64,000 nucleotides of DNA from Hermatobates lingyangjiaoensis (GCA_026182355.1 JAPFBL010000310.1:229501-293500); one strand, 5' to 3'; counted from the first letter of the stretch, positions 42,600 through 55,744 are shown. The notes: generated by a model from the letters alone, not told the origin. Numbers and translations: made by a program.

Positions 42600-42700
42600 C
42601 AGAAGGCTAGATGAATTGAAGGTGTTGTTGAGTTAGTGGAGACGTTTCGCTCCAGTTCGCGGCCACTCTTCAAGCTGAGGTAACACCCCCTCCCAGCAGG
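42600..42700 (-). repeat. PLE-like terminal motif, another family
   Basis: Minus strand: CTTGAAGAGTGGCCGCGAAC TGG AGC GAAACGTCTCC. The pairing of CTGAAGA-like sequence with GAAACGTC is typical of PLE ends in many animals, but the core has an extra T and stem I does not pair. Unique in this window. Confidence 0.4.
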
Positions 42701-43093
42701 CCTATTGCTAAATATTTAGCCAACCACCTTTCATTCTGCTACTTCAAATTGATCCACATTCTAACCCCATTACTACAGACAAAAACAATATGAATGACCT
42801 CTCTGTTGCAATCAGCTGTAACCACGGCCTCTCAATATAACACCCTCAGTAAATATCACCCCTTCCACATCGCTGCTTATTATAACAAGATTGTATATCA
42901 TTCAGACATTACTGACTCGCTAAAACAGTGCAACACCTTCCAGCCCAGCAATATCATGCACGCGTCTAGTGAATTCAAAGAGTCTGTTATTTACTGAACA
43001 GTAGCAAAAGTATTGTAATTGTAAAGAAAAGAAATCGACTTTCACATTTTATTAAAATTACATGTTTTTAGGTCTACAAAAACTGTTTCTTAT
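42701..43093. other. Intergenic, nothing certain
   Basis: A short open frame (42794-42997) follows the PLE-like motif; no domain recognised. Confidence 0.35.
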
Positions 43094-43343
43094 ACTTTTA
43101 AGTTGTTCTGAGGTAAAATGGATAAATAAACAAAAGTCTACACAAAAATGAAGTTTTATTCAACAACAACAACGCGTTTCGAACACTTTGTCTTCCTGAT
43201 GATGAACACAAGTGTTCGAAACGCGTTGTTGTTGTTTAATAAAACATTATTTGTGTGGAAACTTTTATTTGTTTATCCATTTTACCTCAGAATGAGTAAA
43301 TACCACACAATTACGGATTGCACAACTAATGACTTTTAAGTTG
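43094..43343. mobile_element. F3 foldback unit with 12 bp target-site duplication
   Basis: ACTTTTAAGTTG at 43094-43105 and 43332-43343 flanks a 226 bp unit. Left arm (minus): GGTAAAATGGATAAATAAAC, AACAACAACGCGTTTCGAAC. Right arm (plus): hammerhead-like motif, GTTTATCCATTTTACCTCAG, then the start peptide MSKYHTITDCTT and CAACTAATG at the end. The left arm lacks CUGANGA. Confidence 0.85.
43193..43232 (+). ncRNA. F3 hammerhead-like ribozyme motif
   Basis: CTGATGA 43196-43202, extra T, stem II GAACAC/GTGTTC (43204-43209/43212-43217), GAAA 43218-43221, ACGCGT, T43227. Stem I here is TTC opposite GTT, mismatched. Confidence 0.5.
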
Positions 43344-44084
43344 ATATCTCAATATATGTGAATCATTGGTTAGATCTTTAATATATGGGATCCAACAACA
43401 GGAGAAATTTGAAAGATCCTTATAAAATTTATTTGTTTTTGAGTGGACATAAACTTCTTAGTTTTAGAGAAATATCCAGTCGTAATAAAATTGCATTAAT
43501 TTTTCTTCTTTTTACTATCCAATTGACAAGAAGAACATTAAACACCCAGAGATCCCTTTGCTATATGATTTAGAGCGTATCTTTCAAATCAATTTACAGT
43601 AACATAAATTATACATGTTATTTAAAAATCCAATTTCAATGATATTTTAAAAGAAAGAGCAATTTGTTTGAACTAGTGGGGCTAGCATGAAAAGTATTTA
43701 GTGGCATCGAAAAGATTGGCCATTAAGTCAGAATTGGTTTAATTGACTAGATAAATCTTAATTTAACTAACCATCATTAAAACTAGATTACTTGCTATCT
43801 GAGTAATAATCCCTTAAGATAAACAAATGTGTTGGACCCTAGAGAACAATAATGTGTTTACTTCTCTGTGCAATTCAAGGATACTGAAACACTGAGTGTT
43901 AGCCATTAGGCACGGACTACTCGTCCATGAGAAAATTATTCCTTTTTCATTCTCAGGTCAACCCAAACCAAAAAACACGTTCTTCAACCTGTTAGTGGCA
44001 ACAATCTAAATAACTAAACCTAAATCATAAAGAAAACAATAAAAATACATGTTTCATCATAAACAAACGTATGGTAAATGAACA
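43344..44084. other. Intergenic, nothing recognised
   Basis: AT-rich. No feature seen. Confidence 0.4.
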
Positions 44085-44350
44085 GAACAGATCTTCATTT
44101 CAACAAGCGGTCCTTGTCAGAGTTAAAAACCCAACCCAATCAGTTGATCTGAGATCTAAGAAAGATCTTAGTCATGTTTTCCCATTTCTTATTGTGGTTT
44201 GATTAATTGTTATTTCACGTGTTTATGTGAAATCTTTTTATATATAACAATAAATACGTGATATAACAATCTATGCCTAAACGACAGTAAGAAATCAGAA
44301 AACTGACTAAGATCTTTCAAGCTAAACAAGCGATCTTCATCAGAATGAAA
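44085..44350. repeat. Two degraded F1 units
   Basis: 44085-44245: left-arm remnant (AAGCGGTCCTTGTCAGAGTT) and right arm with the CTGANGA part lost but full tail kept. 44246-44350: minus arm whose core reads CTGATGA and GAAAGATCTTAGTC but with a broken stem II and stem I. Confidence 0.55.
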
Positions 44351-45419
44351 CAGATACTGAATCTTCACTCTTATCTGCTAATGACAATTAAAGAATAAAT
44401 TAGAGACATTAAGTATCCGCAGTAGCTATTTATGTTATTGTTTGCTTATAGTATATGTATATTTAGGTAATTAATTTTTAAATGACTCGTTTGGTAATTA
44501 AATTATTATCGTACGGCTCTGCATGAGTACAGTAATATTTTATAAATAGCTAAACTGTGTATTGACGTAAACAAGACTACCACTGCTCTCTGTCTTTGTT
44601 TTCAGATGCCAGATTATGTTTTAAATGGCCTCTGACTAGAAATCTGCAGTCATCATCGGTTATTCATTATCAGAGAATGGCAACATAGTTTGAGTTAGAC
44701 GGTAATCTAATTTCCAATATTGTGCGTGAACAGCATACTCCTCACGTTCACGTAATCCATGCTAAACGAGACAATAAATTGGGCTAAAGCCCAGCGGAAG
44801 GCAGAACTCCATTTATTTTTGTAAAAAAAAAACACTTTTTTTACAAATATTTTTATATGATAACCAAACAATATTTTTATTCAAGTTATTTACATCCTGA
44901 CTTTTTTAAACAGGCTGTATTATATAATATCAAATAACATTTTTAATTATAGCTTTAGTTTTTTGACAGCACTATTAAGGCACATGTCAATTTTGAGAAC
45001 CATACATATCAGCAGATAATAACAGTGGAGACGTCTAAAAGTACTATTTTTTAATTTTACAAGAACAATTTTATATTTTGTTTTTAAAGAGAATAAATGA
45101 TATTAAAAGATTATGACTATTTGATTAAACCAGCTGACGTAATTTAGTAAAGTCATCAATTTGATCACAAAGGACTGCAAGCTAAATCATTCCGAAACAT
45201 AAGAGAAAATCAACAACCTTTGAACTGTTTAAATCCTTTTCAAAACAATGACTGGCCAGTTCTATGGGTTTATTGAAAGAGCAATAAATAGTATACATTT
45301 GAAGCTTTAGAACTGATGTTTTTACATGAAGTGCTATCTTTTATGAGAAATCCATAATACTTTTTCATGGATGAAAACCATTCTTCTTCCATAAATAAAA
45401 AATACTTCATCAAAATTAT
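44351..45419. other. Intergenic, nothing recognised
   Basis: AT-rich. No feature seen. Confidence 0.4.
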
Positions 45420-45860
45420 ATTTTTAAAGATGTGTTATAGCGCATTTTCTTTTCTCAGAAAATGTTTTTTGACCATAAACGGCCATTAAAAAAACAATAA
45501 AGGTTAGCCAAAAAAAAGCAAAAAATTAGCAATTTATAAAAACAAATCGTGAAATTTCAAACATAGCAAAGAACAATAAAACTATAAAAACTGAATATTC
45601 ATCCGGACTAATGAATCACCTGATATATTTGTCGGATTTGTTCATATTTATATATGTACACTGTTTATATTGAATTAGAAATTTTTTGAGTGAATCCACT
45701 AAAGTTAAGAAGTTTAATGAAAAATCTGGAGTGGCCTACACTCAACTTTACTATAAGTAAATATAATATCAAACTTCCTGAGAACATGAAGAAGCAGCTT
45801 AAAATTGTATCCGTTTTGTATTATAGAACGAAATAGAGTTCATTCCTTATCCGTCCATTA
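45420..45860 (+). repeat. Repeat B fragment
   Basis: Matches B in TTTTTTGACCATAAACGGCC, AAAACTATAAAAACTGAATA, then TGGCCTACACTCAACTTTAC and GTATCCGTTTTGTATTATAGAACGAA, parts also seen at 16000, 49600 and 53170. Confidence 0.55.
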
Positions 45861-47039
45861 ATATGATTCATAAACACAAAAAGGTTTACATCTGATATAC
45901 AATGTATTAAAAATTATTATTACATAAATAATTATAATTTATTTATAAATATAACATAATTTATGAATAAAGATCATATAATTAAAATTATACATTTTTC
46001 TGCTTATTTTTTTTTAATCCAGTTTCAAAGCTTTGCTATAATTCAAACGTTCTTATTAATGCGAATGATGCCTTTGTTAAAATATTTCAAATAATCTGAA
46101 AATAACATAGTTTTGGAAAATCTTAATAGACCATTACTCTAAAAAATATAATTGTAAGAAAACGAAGAAATTTAGATGTAGCATCAGCCAGGAAACATAA
46201 AAAAACCTACTCGAAAATATATTGGAATTGATGAATGAGATTGAGTTTTTGTTTTAAAGAGTAAAGTGAGCGTTGTGGTCAAGCAGGGAACATCCACCAC
46301 ATCGCCTGTTCACAAAGTAGAAGTAAAGACAAATTGCAATGAATATTTCACGTCTATGCTGCTTTATAACAAGTTTTCACAAGCAGAATTGCCGTTATTC
46401 AACATCCTATGTGATAAAATCAAAACTACATGTAAAATCAACTGATCGTTCTAAACACGGTCTGGCAGCTCGCGAATCCAGTAAAAAAATAAACACTGAA
46501 CCCGAGATCAGATTTACAAATATGAAAGCCCTTCAAATTGCACTTAGAAATTCTATCCCTCATAAACCAGTTGGCATGAATAAATTAAAAACTGAACACG
46601 TTGCTTCATTTTCACAAAGTCATAATTTTTGCAGTTACTGAATAATATTTGTTTCGCAATCGTTTCTTTGCAATATTGCCTCCGGTTACTGAATAACTAA
46701 TATTTCAATCAAATATTTCTCACCTTCATTCAGTTTGAACCGTAAAAGAATTAGGACCAAGCATATTTTTGATCGAATAATATATTAATGAAAAAAATAT
46801 TAAAAAAAAATTAATCATTATAGTTCAGCCTTATTTATAAAATAAAGGTTCTTACGTATTCTACATATATTCAAACTGCAACATGAATTAAAATATCATT
46901 ATCAGTCAACTTATAAACAATATTACGATTATATATAATACATTAGTTAAACTAAGGTATTAACAAAATATACGTGATATTCTCTAATTCACTTAAAAAT
47001 TTATATAATGGAATAAAATATCAAAAGATTTAGTTATTA
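45861..47039. other. Gene-poor stretch
   Basis: A 100-codon frame (46339-46641) is the least AT-biased here but has no domain I can name. I do not call it; it could be an exon or chance. Confidence 0.4.
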
Positions 47040-47320
47040 TTCCAGATTTAGGCAGATTTACATGTTTTGAAGTCCCAAAGACTTTTGAAGACCAAAGAAG
47101 AAGAAGGAAAAGACCCAAAGACCAAAGAAGACCCATGAACTTTTAAATACATACCCAGCCACCCCCACACACACTTTCACACTCAAACACACAGACATCA
47201 TTGAAAAATAATCTCAAAAACGGTCTTTGAGACTTCAAAACATGTAAATCTGTCAAACTCTATAAATCGTTATTTTTTTCATGATTACTATACATTATAG
47301 TAAAGTAAAAATTATAAATT
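47040..47320 (-). repeat. Repeat B end fragment with local duplication
   Basis: Ends CATGATTACTATACATTATAG and AGTAAAGTAAAAATT as other minus B copies. Inside, GACCAAAGAAG and related GACCCAAAGACC segments are repeated. Confidence 0.5.
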
Positions 47321-49339
47321 TCGTCACAAGAAACTTTACCAAGATAATTAATAATGTTAGTAATTTGTTTGAAATAAAACCTGATTTTATCTTTAAAATA
47401 TTAACTAAAACTGCAAAAATGTCCACTTTTAACTTTTAATAGTTAATGCATATTGACTATTAACTTCCCTTTTTAAAATTGAAAGAATTTGGAGTTTATC
47501 TGTAGGACAGATTACCATTTTGACCGTAGATTAATGAAATTTCTTGAATTTCCGGAGCTAGAACTACATATCATCCAAATCTTGTTCAGGTGCCAGAATG
47601 TGGTAGAAAGTTTTCTTCCAAGAATATAAGACTATTCAGGAGTAATAAAATTACTAAAAAATCGTTTTCGAAAAAAAATGATCTTTCGACTGAATTTCAC
47701 ATTATAGAGCTGATGAAAATAATAACACAGATATTCGCAGGAAAAAATGAATATTTCCCGAGTACCAATGTCATTCCTTACTTTAAGCCTTTGCTTTATC
47801 ATGTTTACCAGAAGACCTTTGAAATTCTAAAAAAGTGATATAATCTCACTTCAATGAAGTTAGGATGTAATATCCTTTTAAATAATGCAGTAGATTACTG
47901 TTGGAAGTTGTTCGAGTTGACGTAAATGGTGGTCCTTACTTTGTCTGGTTTTCATATTTCTGCTTCTCTTAAAGATAAGGATAAATCTAATGATAATCAG
48001 TTTAAAAGTTTGCAGAAAACTCAAGTTACTTACTGTAGTAGTTTCAGTGATTTCAACGGGAAAATCCATTGTTGGCACTAATCATTTATTTTGCTCTGTG
48101 ATTAAGTATTAAGGAACAGAATATGGATTTATCCACAAGGTCCTTTCTATTGGAAAGGAAATGGCTTGTTTTTGTTATCTACAAATTTTGCAAAATGGAG
48201 AAGTATCCCAGTATGATTATACAAACGAATTCAATTTTGCCACCATGTGTGGGAACATGGATAAATATTTACTGGAACAAAAGGAAATGGAATGGTAAAC
48301 AAGAAACCAAATATGAAGTAAACGATTGGTTATGATTCAAATAATTTTGATTAGTAATGCAGACTTTACGAGTCATCACTGTAGAGAAGAATGATCGTCA
48401 TATGGCAACCTTTGAAATAATTCAGACTCTAGGCTTCCTATATTTTATCATAATTCACCCGCTGAATTAGACTGGTGGCAAAACTGAAGGAGCGCTACAG
48501 CAGTTGCTATTTGGGTGTTTATGTGCTGGTTCCCATGACCATAATGTATTAAGCAGTACTAATAAAAATGTTAAACACAGTTAATCAACCAAGAATATGA
48601 GAAAATAAAAAAAAATCAGTTCTATACAAACATTTTTTTAATGATTTTTATTACAGTGGTGTAAAATTAAATTTTATAGAAACAGAATAGTCAATAAAAC
48701 TATTAATTAGAACATTTTTAACCAGAAATTTACTGACTGCAGAAATTAAAACATTAAGTTATCGTCTAGTGGCGGTTACAGCGAAATTGAGATTAACACG
48801 GGTCTGCAAATAACGGGAGCAAGTTGTCAATCAGGATATTGACTCAATTATGTTTACTATCATCTTCACACAATGATTTAAGATTAATTAACAATAGATT
48901 AAGACAAAAATTGATTATATGTAATAAAATATCTAAACGAAAAATTGAAGCCATAACACATAAACATTATGCAAATACAGTTTTATTGACGAAGGATAAA
49001 CGCTGTAAGGTAATTTTACCTTCATTTCTTATTCACCCTCTACTCCTAAATAACTATTACTTTGCGCGGAAGCGAAAACAGTGTTAAACTTGTTAAAACG
49101 ATTAAAATTACAAGGGTTATATGAATCATGTCAGTTTGTTAAACTCAATAAATGATCAAGTCAAAGATGACTAGTAATGCAATAAAACTATTGTACATAT
49201 AATAGAGAATTTAGGATGGTCAGGCTAACGCTACTATTTTAACTGGTGCTATGGATGCTTGAAAAATAATTTTGAATAACCTACATTCAACTTAACTGTA
49301 AGTAAGCATGACATCAAACTTCTTGAAAACCAAATGATT
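47321..49339. other. Gene-poor stretch
   Basis: Small frames (47590, 47878 minus, 48123, 48824) with no recognisable domain. At 49270-49320 a piece shared with 45730 and 53165 (CTACATTCAACTTAACTGTA). Confidence 0.4.
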
Positions 49340-50151
49340 TTACTTTACTATAAATATGGTGATCATGAAAAAATTCAATCTCAAGATTTTGACGAAATTA
49401 CTTGTTTTGAGGTCTTCGAAATCGAAAATAGATATTATACAGAAAATGAGTTGAGGTAATTTTTTTTTTAAATTATATTTATTAAATGAGCGTAAGGTTC
49501 ATTTTAATCTTTTCATAAAATTATTATACAATTCATTATAGAACAATACAATTTTTGACAAAAAACTGAACATAAAATTATCAGTTTCGAGAAAAATATT
49601 CGTGAAATTACAATTACTGCAACAGTGATAAAGCTATAAAAACTGAATCCCGGACTGAAGGATCATTTGCTATACTTATACTGAAAAATATTTTTTCAGC
49701 GAATCAACTCAAAACAAAATTGAAATTGGAGGTATGATAAAAAAAAATTGAAATGATTTAATGACTTAATATCAGATGCAAGAAAAATAAAATTTTACAT
49801 TTTAAAAATCTACGCCAATCAAACATGTAAGTTCCATGCTTCCATGGTGTGATTGATTTGTCCAACAAAATGCTCTAATCAATCTATGTGTTGCACTTTG
49901 AATAAAACTTAATATCAGATGTATATTTTCTTTTGTTCATCTATAATATTATCTTTGGATAACATTGAATTATGAGTAATGGACTCCTTAGTTTTATATT
50001 ACTAAACTGATTTTACTAATTTTAAGCTGATTCTTCGGTGATTCGATGACACAGACATTTTTTCTTACAAGTTTCTGACATTTTTTAGGAATATGTCGAA
50101 GTCTTAAAGGATAGTTTTGCCTAAAATTATCAATTCAGGAGGAGGTCAGAT

Positions 50152-50382
50152 AAACTTTATTAAATCATTAGTTGTGCAATCCGCAATTGTGTGGTATTTA
50201 CTCATTCTGAGGTAAAATGGATAAACCAACAAAACTGTAATTTTGTAACTGATTAGATATAATTTGTATTATAGTGTCTTCCTGATGATGAACACAAAGT
50301 GTTCGAAACGTGTTGAATAAAACTTCATTTGTGTAGAGACTTTTGTTGGTTTATCCATTTTACATCAGAAACTTTATTAAAT
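50152..50382. mobile_element. F3 unit with 14 bp target-site duplication
   Basis: AAACTTTATTAAAT at 50152-50165 and 50369-50382 flanks a 203 bp unit. Left arm (minus) holds the F3 start-peptide region and GGATAAACCAACAAAA; the right arm (plus) has the hammerhead-like motif and TTTTGTTGGTTTATCC. Inserted in repeat B, so younger than it. Confidence 0.85.
50279..50317 (+). ncRNA. F3 hammerhead-like ribozyme motif
   Basis: Stem I TTC (50279-50281) pairs with GAA (50315-50317). CTGATGA 50282-50288, extra T, stem II GAACAC/GTGTTC (50290-50295/50299-50304), GAAA 50305-50308, ACGTGT, T50314 at the cleavage position. Best F3 copy. Confidence 0.6.
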
Positions 50383-50440
50383 ATAACAAATACGCTAGCC
50401 ATATGTTACAGATGACCATTTATGCGATCCTCTAGATATT

Positions 50441-50655
50441 TTGTCCTGAAAGAAATGAATTTGTAACACGGAATCTCCACTTCATCATTACAAAAGTTTT
50501 ATTACTCTGGGTTAATAACAATGATATTATATGCATCAGTGGTGTGATATACAAAAATAACCATATAGATTGATAAGTGGACTAATCACTATCTGTACTC
50601 CCACCAAGAATGAAAGACTAATAAACACCTCCCATTTAAACTTTTGTATTATGTC
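50441..50655. other. Probably repeat B 3' sequence
   Basis: Contains CAGTGGTGTGATATACAAAA, which is mirrored at 53345-53385 near another B copy. Not enough to be certain. Confidence 0.35.
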
Positions 50656-51332
50656 TCAATGGGACATCATCTACCCAAAAGTATATTTATGACGATTTTT
50701 CGATGATGTCTTTGTGTGTATGGATATGTATTCAAAGTTTGTGTACATTCTACAGTCCACAATCTTTGGTGGATGAAATTCATATTTTACATGAAAATGA
50801 GCCCAATTCAGTGTAAATGAACCCTAAATTTTTCCGAGCATTATGCATGCCATGCACAATAGCATAATATGTATAGAAGTAAAAAAAATCACTTTTTTTT
50901 ACCAAAATTTGATTTTAGACAACTTTTTTTTCTCCTTAACTAACAACTCGTAAAGTCTTGAAATTTTGACATTATTATGGAAGAGACAAATGAAATACGT
51001 GGAAAATCTTCAGATTTTTAAAATGACACGTCATTTTTTTCAATACAATGTAAAAGTGTTGACATACCATTCAATCTAAAAGTTTGTGAGGGCGATGCAA
51101 GCTATACTGTTTGACGTATCAGAATGAAATTATACCTAAAAAATAAAGCATAATGTGAGAAATAAGTTGACATAATTTCATTTTACATTACCTATAGAGC
51201 CGTTAGAGTATATTTTCAGTTTTTTTACGATAAACAGCTCATTAAAAAACAATTAAATATTGCCAAAAATTTAACAAGCAAGTCGCAATTTACAAAATAA
51301 ATAAAAGAAATTTCAATAACTGCAATGAGCAA
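50656..51332 (+). repeat. Repeat B copy, partial
   Basis: ATGATGTCTTTGTGTGTATG, ACAGTCCACAATCTTTGGTG, AAAATCACTTTTTTTTACCA, TGACATACCATTCAATCTAA: the same blocks as 25503-26010 in the same order. Confidence 0.65.
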
Positions 51333-51570
51333 TCTATATAAATAAAACAAAGTTGTGTCTATACATTCCTTAGAACTGACTCATTTCAAGTTATCCTTAG
51401 GTTTTTATACATTAAAAAAACTGAATCCACCCATAAACATATTTCTATCTGTTTGTTTGTCCAAAAATTTTATCACATGTCAACTCAACCATCATAAGTC
51501 ATAGCGAAACGTTGACAGAAGATTTGTGTGTCTAACTTAAAAGCTATGATTTGAAAATCAACGTAAAAGC
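51333..51570 (+). repeat. Repeat D (Helitron-end-like)
   Basis: TCTATATAAATAAAACAAAG, GAACTGACTCATTTCAAGTT, ACTGAATCCACCCATAAACA match 58940-59095. Such TCTATATAAATAAA starts are common at Helitron 5' ends, and the other copy sits next to a Helitron helicase relic. Confidence 0.5.
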
Positions 51571-51899
51571 GAAGTTATGAACTTGAAGCAGTGTTTGGCT
51601 AGCTGCACAGGTATATGGCTAAAAAACTATTTAGGTGTTTTTAAGTGCTGCCCACGGTAGCAAATAGGTATTGTTAGTTCATTTTACTTTGCTCACTAAA
51701 AATTCATAATTTACTCACTTTAAAAAAGTGTGCCTCACCTCTCATATAGTAAATATGAAGTATTGCTAGAACAATATTAAGTTTGACTTCAGTAACTAAA
51801 GCTGCAAAACTTAAAAAAAAACTCCAAATCTAATGACACTTATGGACTGTACTAATAATGATATTTTCCACTACTCTATAATTTCTAATATTTTGTCAT
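51571..51899. other. Intergenic, nothing recognised
   Basis: AT-rich; may belong to repeat D. Confidence 0.3.
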
Positions 51900-52290
51900 A
51901 CCACTTATTATCTCTGAATTTTTGTAAAATACCCATCAAAGACGGGTACTTTTTATAAGTAAAGTTATAAAAATTGAATATACGCCCTGGTTAATTGATC
52001 AATCACCTGCTAGACTTGATTTGTTTACATTTATTTAAATAGTTTAGTTCGACTTGAAAAATTTGTAAAAAAAAATCAGCTCAAATACAAACTATGTTTA
52101 GAGGTTCAATGAAAAAATTGAAATTATTTAATAACTAAATATGAGATTTAAGAACAATAGAATTTGTACATGTAAATAAATCAACAAGTAATTTCTAATG
52201 CTTTCCATGGTGTGATGGATTTCTTTATCACAATGCTCTAATCAATCTATATGTTGCACCCTTCAAGAAATCTTAATATCAGATGTAGAT
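51900..52290 (+). repeat. Repeat B fragment
   Basis: AAGTTATAAAAATTGAATAT, TTTCCATGGTGTGATGGATT, CTAATCAATCTATATGTTGC, TTAATATCAGATGTAGATA as in 49600-49930. Confidence 0.6.
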
Positions 52291-53449
52291 AGAATATTTG
52301 ATTCTAGGCTGGAGTGGGGTTGTGTGATTAGAGCGAACAAGTGTGTGTTCTCTGAAGAGAAGGATTTGCTTATAAACGATGCAAAATTCTTGATTTATAA
52401 TTGAAATAAGAGAGATAGTTTTATAAGTCTAAAATCTAATGAAATTATTATACTGATAAGTAAGTAAATGACGTTTGGCGATACGTAGGTGGCTTGTATT
52501 CATTTTGAAGAAGAAAAGTTAAAAAAATATTTAAATATTATATAAATTAAACTTTAATCATGTCCTTAGGTAACTGTAACAACAATATCAAACAAAACAA
52601 TTTCCTTTGATGTTATCTAAGTCAATATCAATTATTTTTATTATTAGAACAAGACTTAGTAACAACTAATAGAAATAACCAACTAGGTGCCATTTTTCTA
52701 GAACTTTACATACAGACGAAGTTTATGAAACTTACTTATTTGATCCCAAACCAATATACGTGAAATTAGATCAAATGGAACACACACTATTATACGTGAT
52801 ATTGGACCGATTCGAACAGGATGTTCAATTATCAACCATTTTCACAGAAATGATTGGAGCTAATCAATGTATAATAATTCATAACGACAGTTAAATAAAA
52901 ATATAAAAAAAGTCAATTTTCGTCAAGAAGTTTCATATTATGCTTACATATAGTACAAGTTGAATAGGATTTTTTTCACTATTACTAAACACACATTATT
53001 TTAATAACAGAAGAATACAGTCCAATTTTGATTAAAAGAAATCAGTAATAAATACAAAGGCAAGCAATGCTTTAAACTTTATAAATGATCCCACAAAGTC
53101 ATTACTACATTCGCAATGTTTTATTATATAACCAGTAACTCATCACGGCTTCACAAATGCAAAAAAAAATATGGAGTGGCCTACACGCAACTTTACTGTA
53201 AGTAAACATATTATCATAGTTCTTGAGTATATAATATATATTGTTCCATTTAGGTGTAATATAAATGTCTAAATGAGAGATATTCATAGATCCTTCATTC
53301 CTGGAATTAATAAACATAGTGATGTCCACTTATCAATATATTCGCTCATTTGTGTATACCACACCAATGATGGATATAATAATATCATTGGTATAACTAC
53401 AGTAGTAATAACATTTTAGAAAAGCGAAAGGGTAAATTTCGTGTTACGA
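52291..53449. other. Gene-poor stretch
   Basis: AT-rich. At 53165-53215 a piece shared with 45730 and 49270 (CTACACGCAACTTTACTGTA). No gene seen. Confidence 0.4.
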
Positions 53450-55215
53450 AATTATCTCTTACAGGAGAACATGGCTTTTGTTCCAATAGCCAAAGAATCT
53501 CTTATTTAGTTTATCTAACCTCCTTCTACAATGAAAATTTAAGACAAAATTTCCAATTTACAACTTTAAAATATTCCTATTTTGCCTGAAAAATGTCAGA
53601 AACATGTAAGAAAAAATATTGTTTTAAGATAATTGTTAATTTAAGATATAGGATAATTATATTTATTATTTTTCAAAGATGTTTTCAAATTGAATTATGT
53701 TTTGCATTTCTGGTCTTTTATAGAATTATTATTCTGGATATCGAATGGCCTGCTCGTGTTTTTTAAAAAAATTACTTTTCTCTCCGTTTGTCAAAAATCA
53801 TAATAATCCAATTTACTCAGTGGGAGTGTTACTTTTTTTCTGCGTGCTGTACTCTGTTATAAGGTTGCTTTTAATGTACAATACATTGAGAGAAAGTATA
53901 TTAGTAATTAGCCAGTTTTACATACTCAAATCAAAGTCAAAGCCAGCTATTCAGTATAATTTAAAAGTTATGTAACTGGAAGTTTAAGATTTTTAAAAAT
54001 AATAGATATGAACTATTAGACTACAGTAGTGAAAAAACTGGATATTTGTCAACATAACTCGTCTTTCTTGAGGAAAGAGTCCATTTCTCACACTTCAATA
54101 TTATCCAAAGATACTTTGATTCATAAACACAAAATAACTTACAACTGACACTAAGTTTTGTTCAAGGATGCAATATATAGACTGATTAGAGCATATGAGA
54201 CAAATCCATCATAACATGGAAAGCAACAGCAACTTATTTTCATTGCTGGTGATTTTAACAAGTAAAAATATTATTCCTCTGTTAACTCATATACATCAAT
54301 AAATTATCTATTTTTTTCACTTATAAACATCAATATTATTTCAGTAAATTCACTCAAAAACTTTCTAAATCAATGTAAACAATGTAAATAAATATCAATA
54401 AATTCAAAAAGTATGGCAGGTGATCCGTCAGTCTAGGATAAACAATGTGTTTTTATAGCGTTATTACTCTTTGACGAAATTAAAATTACATGAATTTCTT
54501 ATCATAAATTGCTCATTTTTTGTTCCATTTTTGGATAACTTTTCATAGTTTTTTTTAATGAGCCGTTTAGCGTCAAAAAATATTTTCTGAAAACAGAAAA
54601 TGTACTGTAACGTCCCTTTGGTGAATGTAATTATGAAAAAAATTATTTCAACTCATCCTGCTTAAAATGCTCTATTTTCAGGTATAGTTTAATTTTAATC
54701 CCTTAAACGGTATGGTTTGTATCGCTCTCACAAGCCTTTAAATTGAATTATAACTCGAAATTTTTACATTTTATTTGAAAAAAATATTTCCTGTAGTTTT
54801 ACAAATTTGAATATATTTTCACTTTATTCCTTTTGTAGCCTCAAAAATAATGCGAAAATTTCAAGACTCTAGAATTACTCGTTTAGGAGAAAAAAAAATG
54901 TATTCTAAAAACAGGTTTTTGGCAAAAAAAAAGTGACTTTCCCATAATGGATAATTGCTCCCAAACAATATGGCTCATCTACACTATGAGGATCATTTTT
55001 TTTGTAAAATATCAACTTGATCCATCAAAGATTCGGGACCGTAGCGTGACCACAAGCTTTGAATATGTACTCACCCACTCTCTGATTCTCCCACACACAC
55101 AGACATCATCGAAATAACTTCATAAAATGACTTTTGGGACCTCAAAACATGTAATTCCGTCAAAATCTCGAAATCGAATTTTTCCACGATCACTATACTT
55201 TACTTATAGTAATAT
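53450..55215 (-). repeat. Repeat B, long uninterrupted copy
   Basis: The longest B copy without large insertions and the reference used here. Minus-strand order from 55215 down: TTTACTATAAG-like end, CACGATC region, GACCGTAGCGTG, AAAGTGACTTTC, GATTAGAGCATATGAG, AAAATGTCAGAAACATG, GGCTTTTGTTCCAATAGCCA. No open reading frame with a known domain. Confidence 0.65.
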
Positions 55216-55744
55216 AAAATAATAATAATAATAATTACTATGAAAGGATCATAATGTTTATAATGCAGATAAACCATGAATCGTCTTCGTACTGTAGAAT
55301 ATCTAAGCTATGTTTTAGAGGAATAAAGAATAGTAAATAATATTGACGGTGATTATGGACAATGCTTTAGACAATAGGAAAATCTCAGGTATGAATCAAG
55401 TAAATGATATTGGCTTGATAACATTTAGAATAAATACAAATGAAACGCAGTTTGATTTAAAATGATTAATTATTTAGACTGTGATAATCTGATCTAGTAG
55501 TTTTTAAACAAGAGAAATGATTACTTTAGTTAATCTACTCTTGTAAGGTTATTGGTTTGAGAATTGTTTGCATGGTGATGGGTCAGATTAATTCATTGAC
55601 GTCATTCCAGGTATATTGATTGAATATTGTGTTAAATGTGGTTAGCCTGTGTATAATTTGATGGCACCAACTTCATTATTATACCAGTAGATAATTCCTG
55701 TCAGTTCATTACTAACAACCATTATACCTACATCACAAACAATT
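55216..55744. other. Intergenic, nothing recognised
   Basis: AT-rich. No feature seen. Confidence 0.4.

Larger units (their letters stand above)
49340..50440 (+). repeat. Repeat B copy interrupted by an F3 unit
   Basis: Starts TTTTACTTTACTATAAATAT and runs through AGATTTTGACGAAATTACTT, CTATAAAAACTGAATCCCGG, TCTAATCAATCTATGTGTTG, GTGATTCGATGACACAGACA to the B 3' side, with an F3 insertion at 50152-50382. Confidence 0.6.

Noticed and set aside
46339..46641. 100-codon frame, least biased in its area
   Set aside because: I cannot assign a family or show exon boundaries; left as unannotated.
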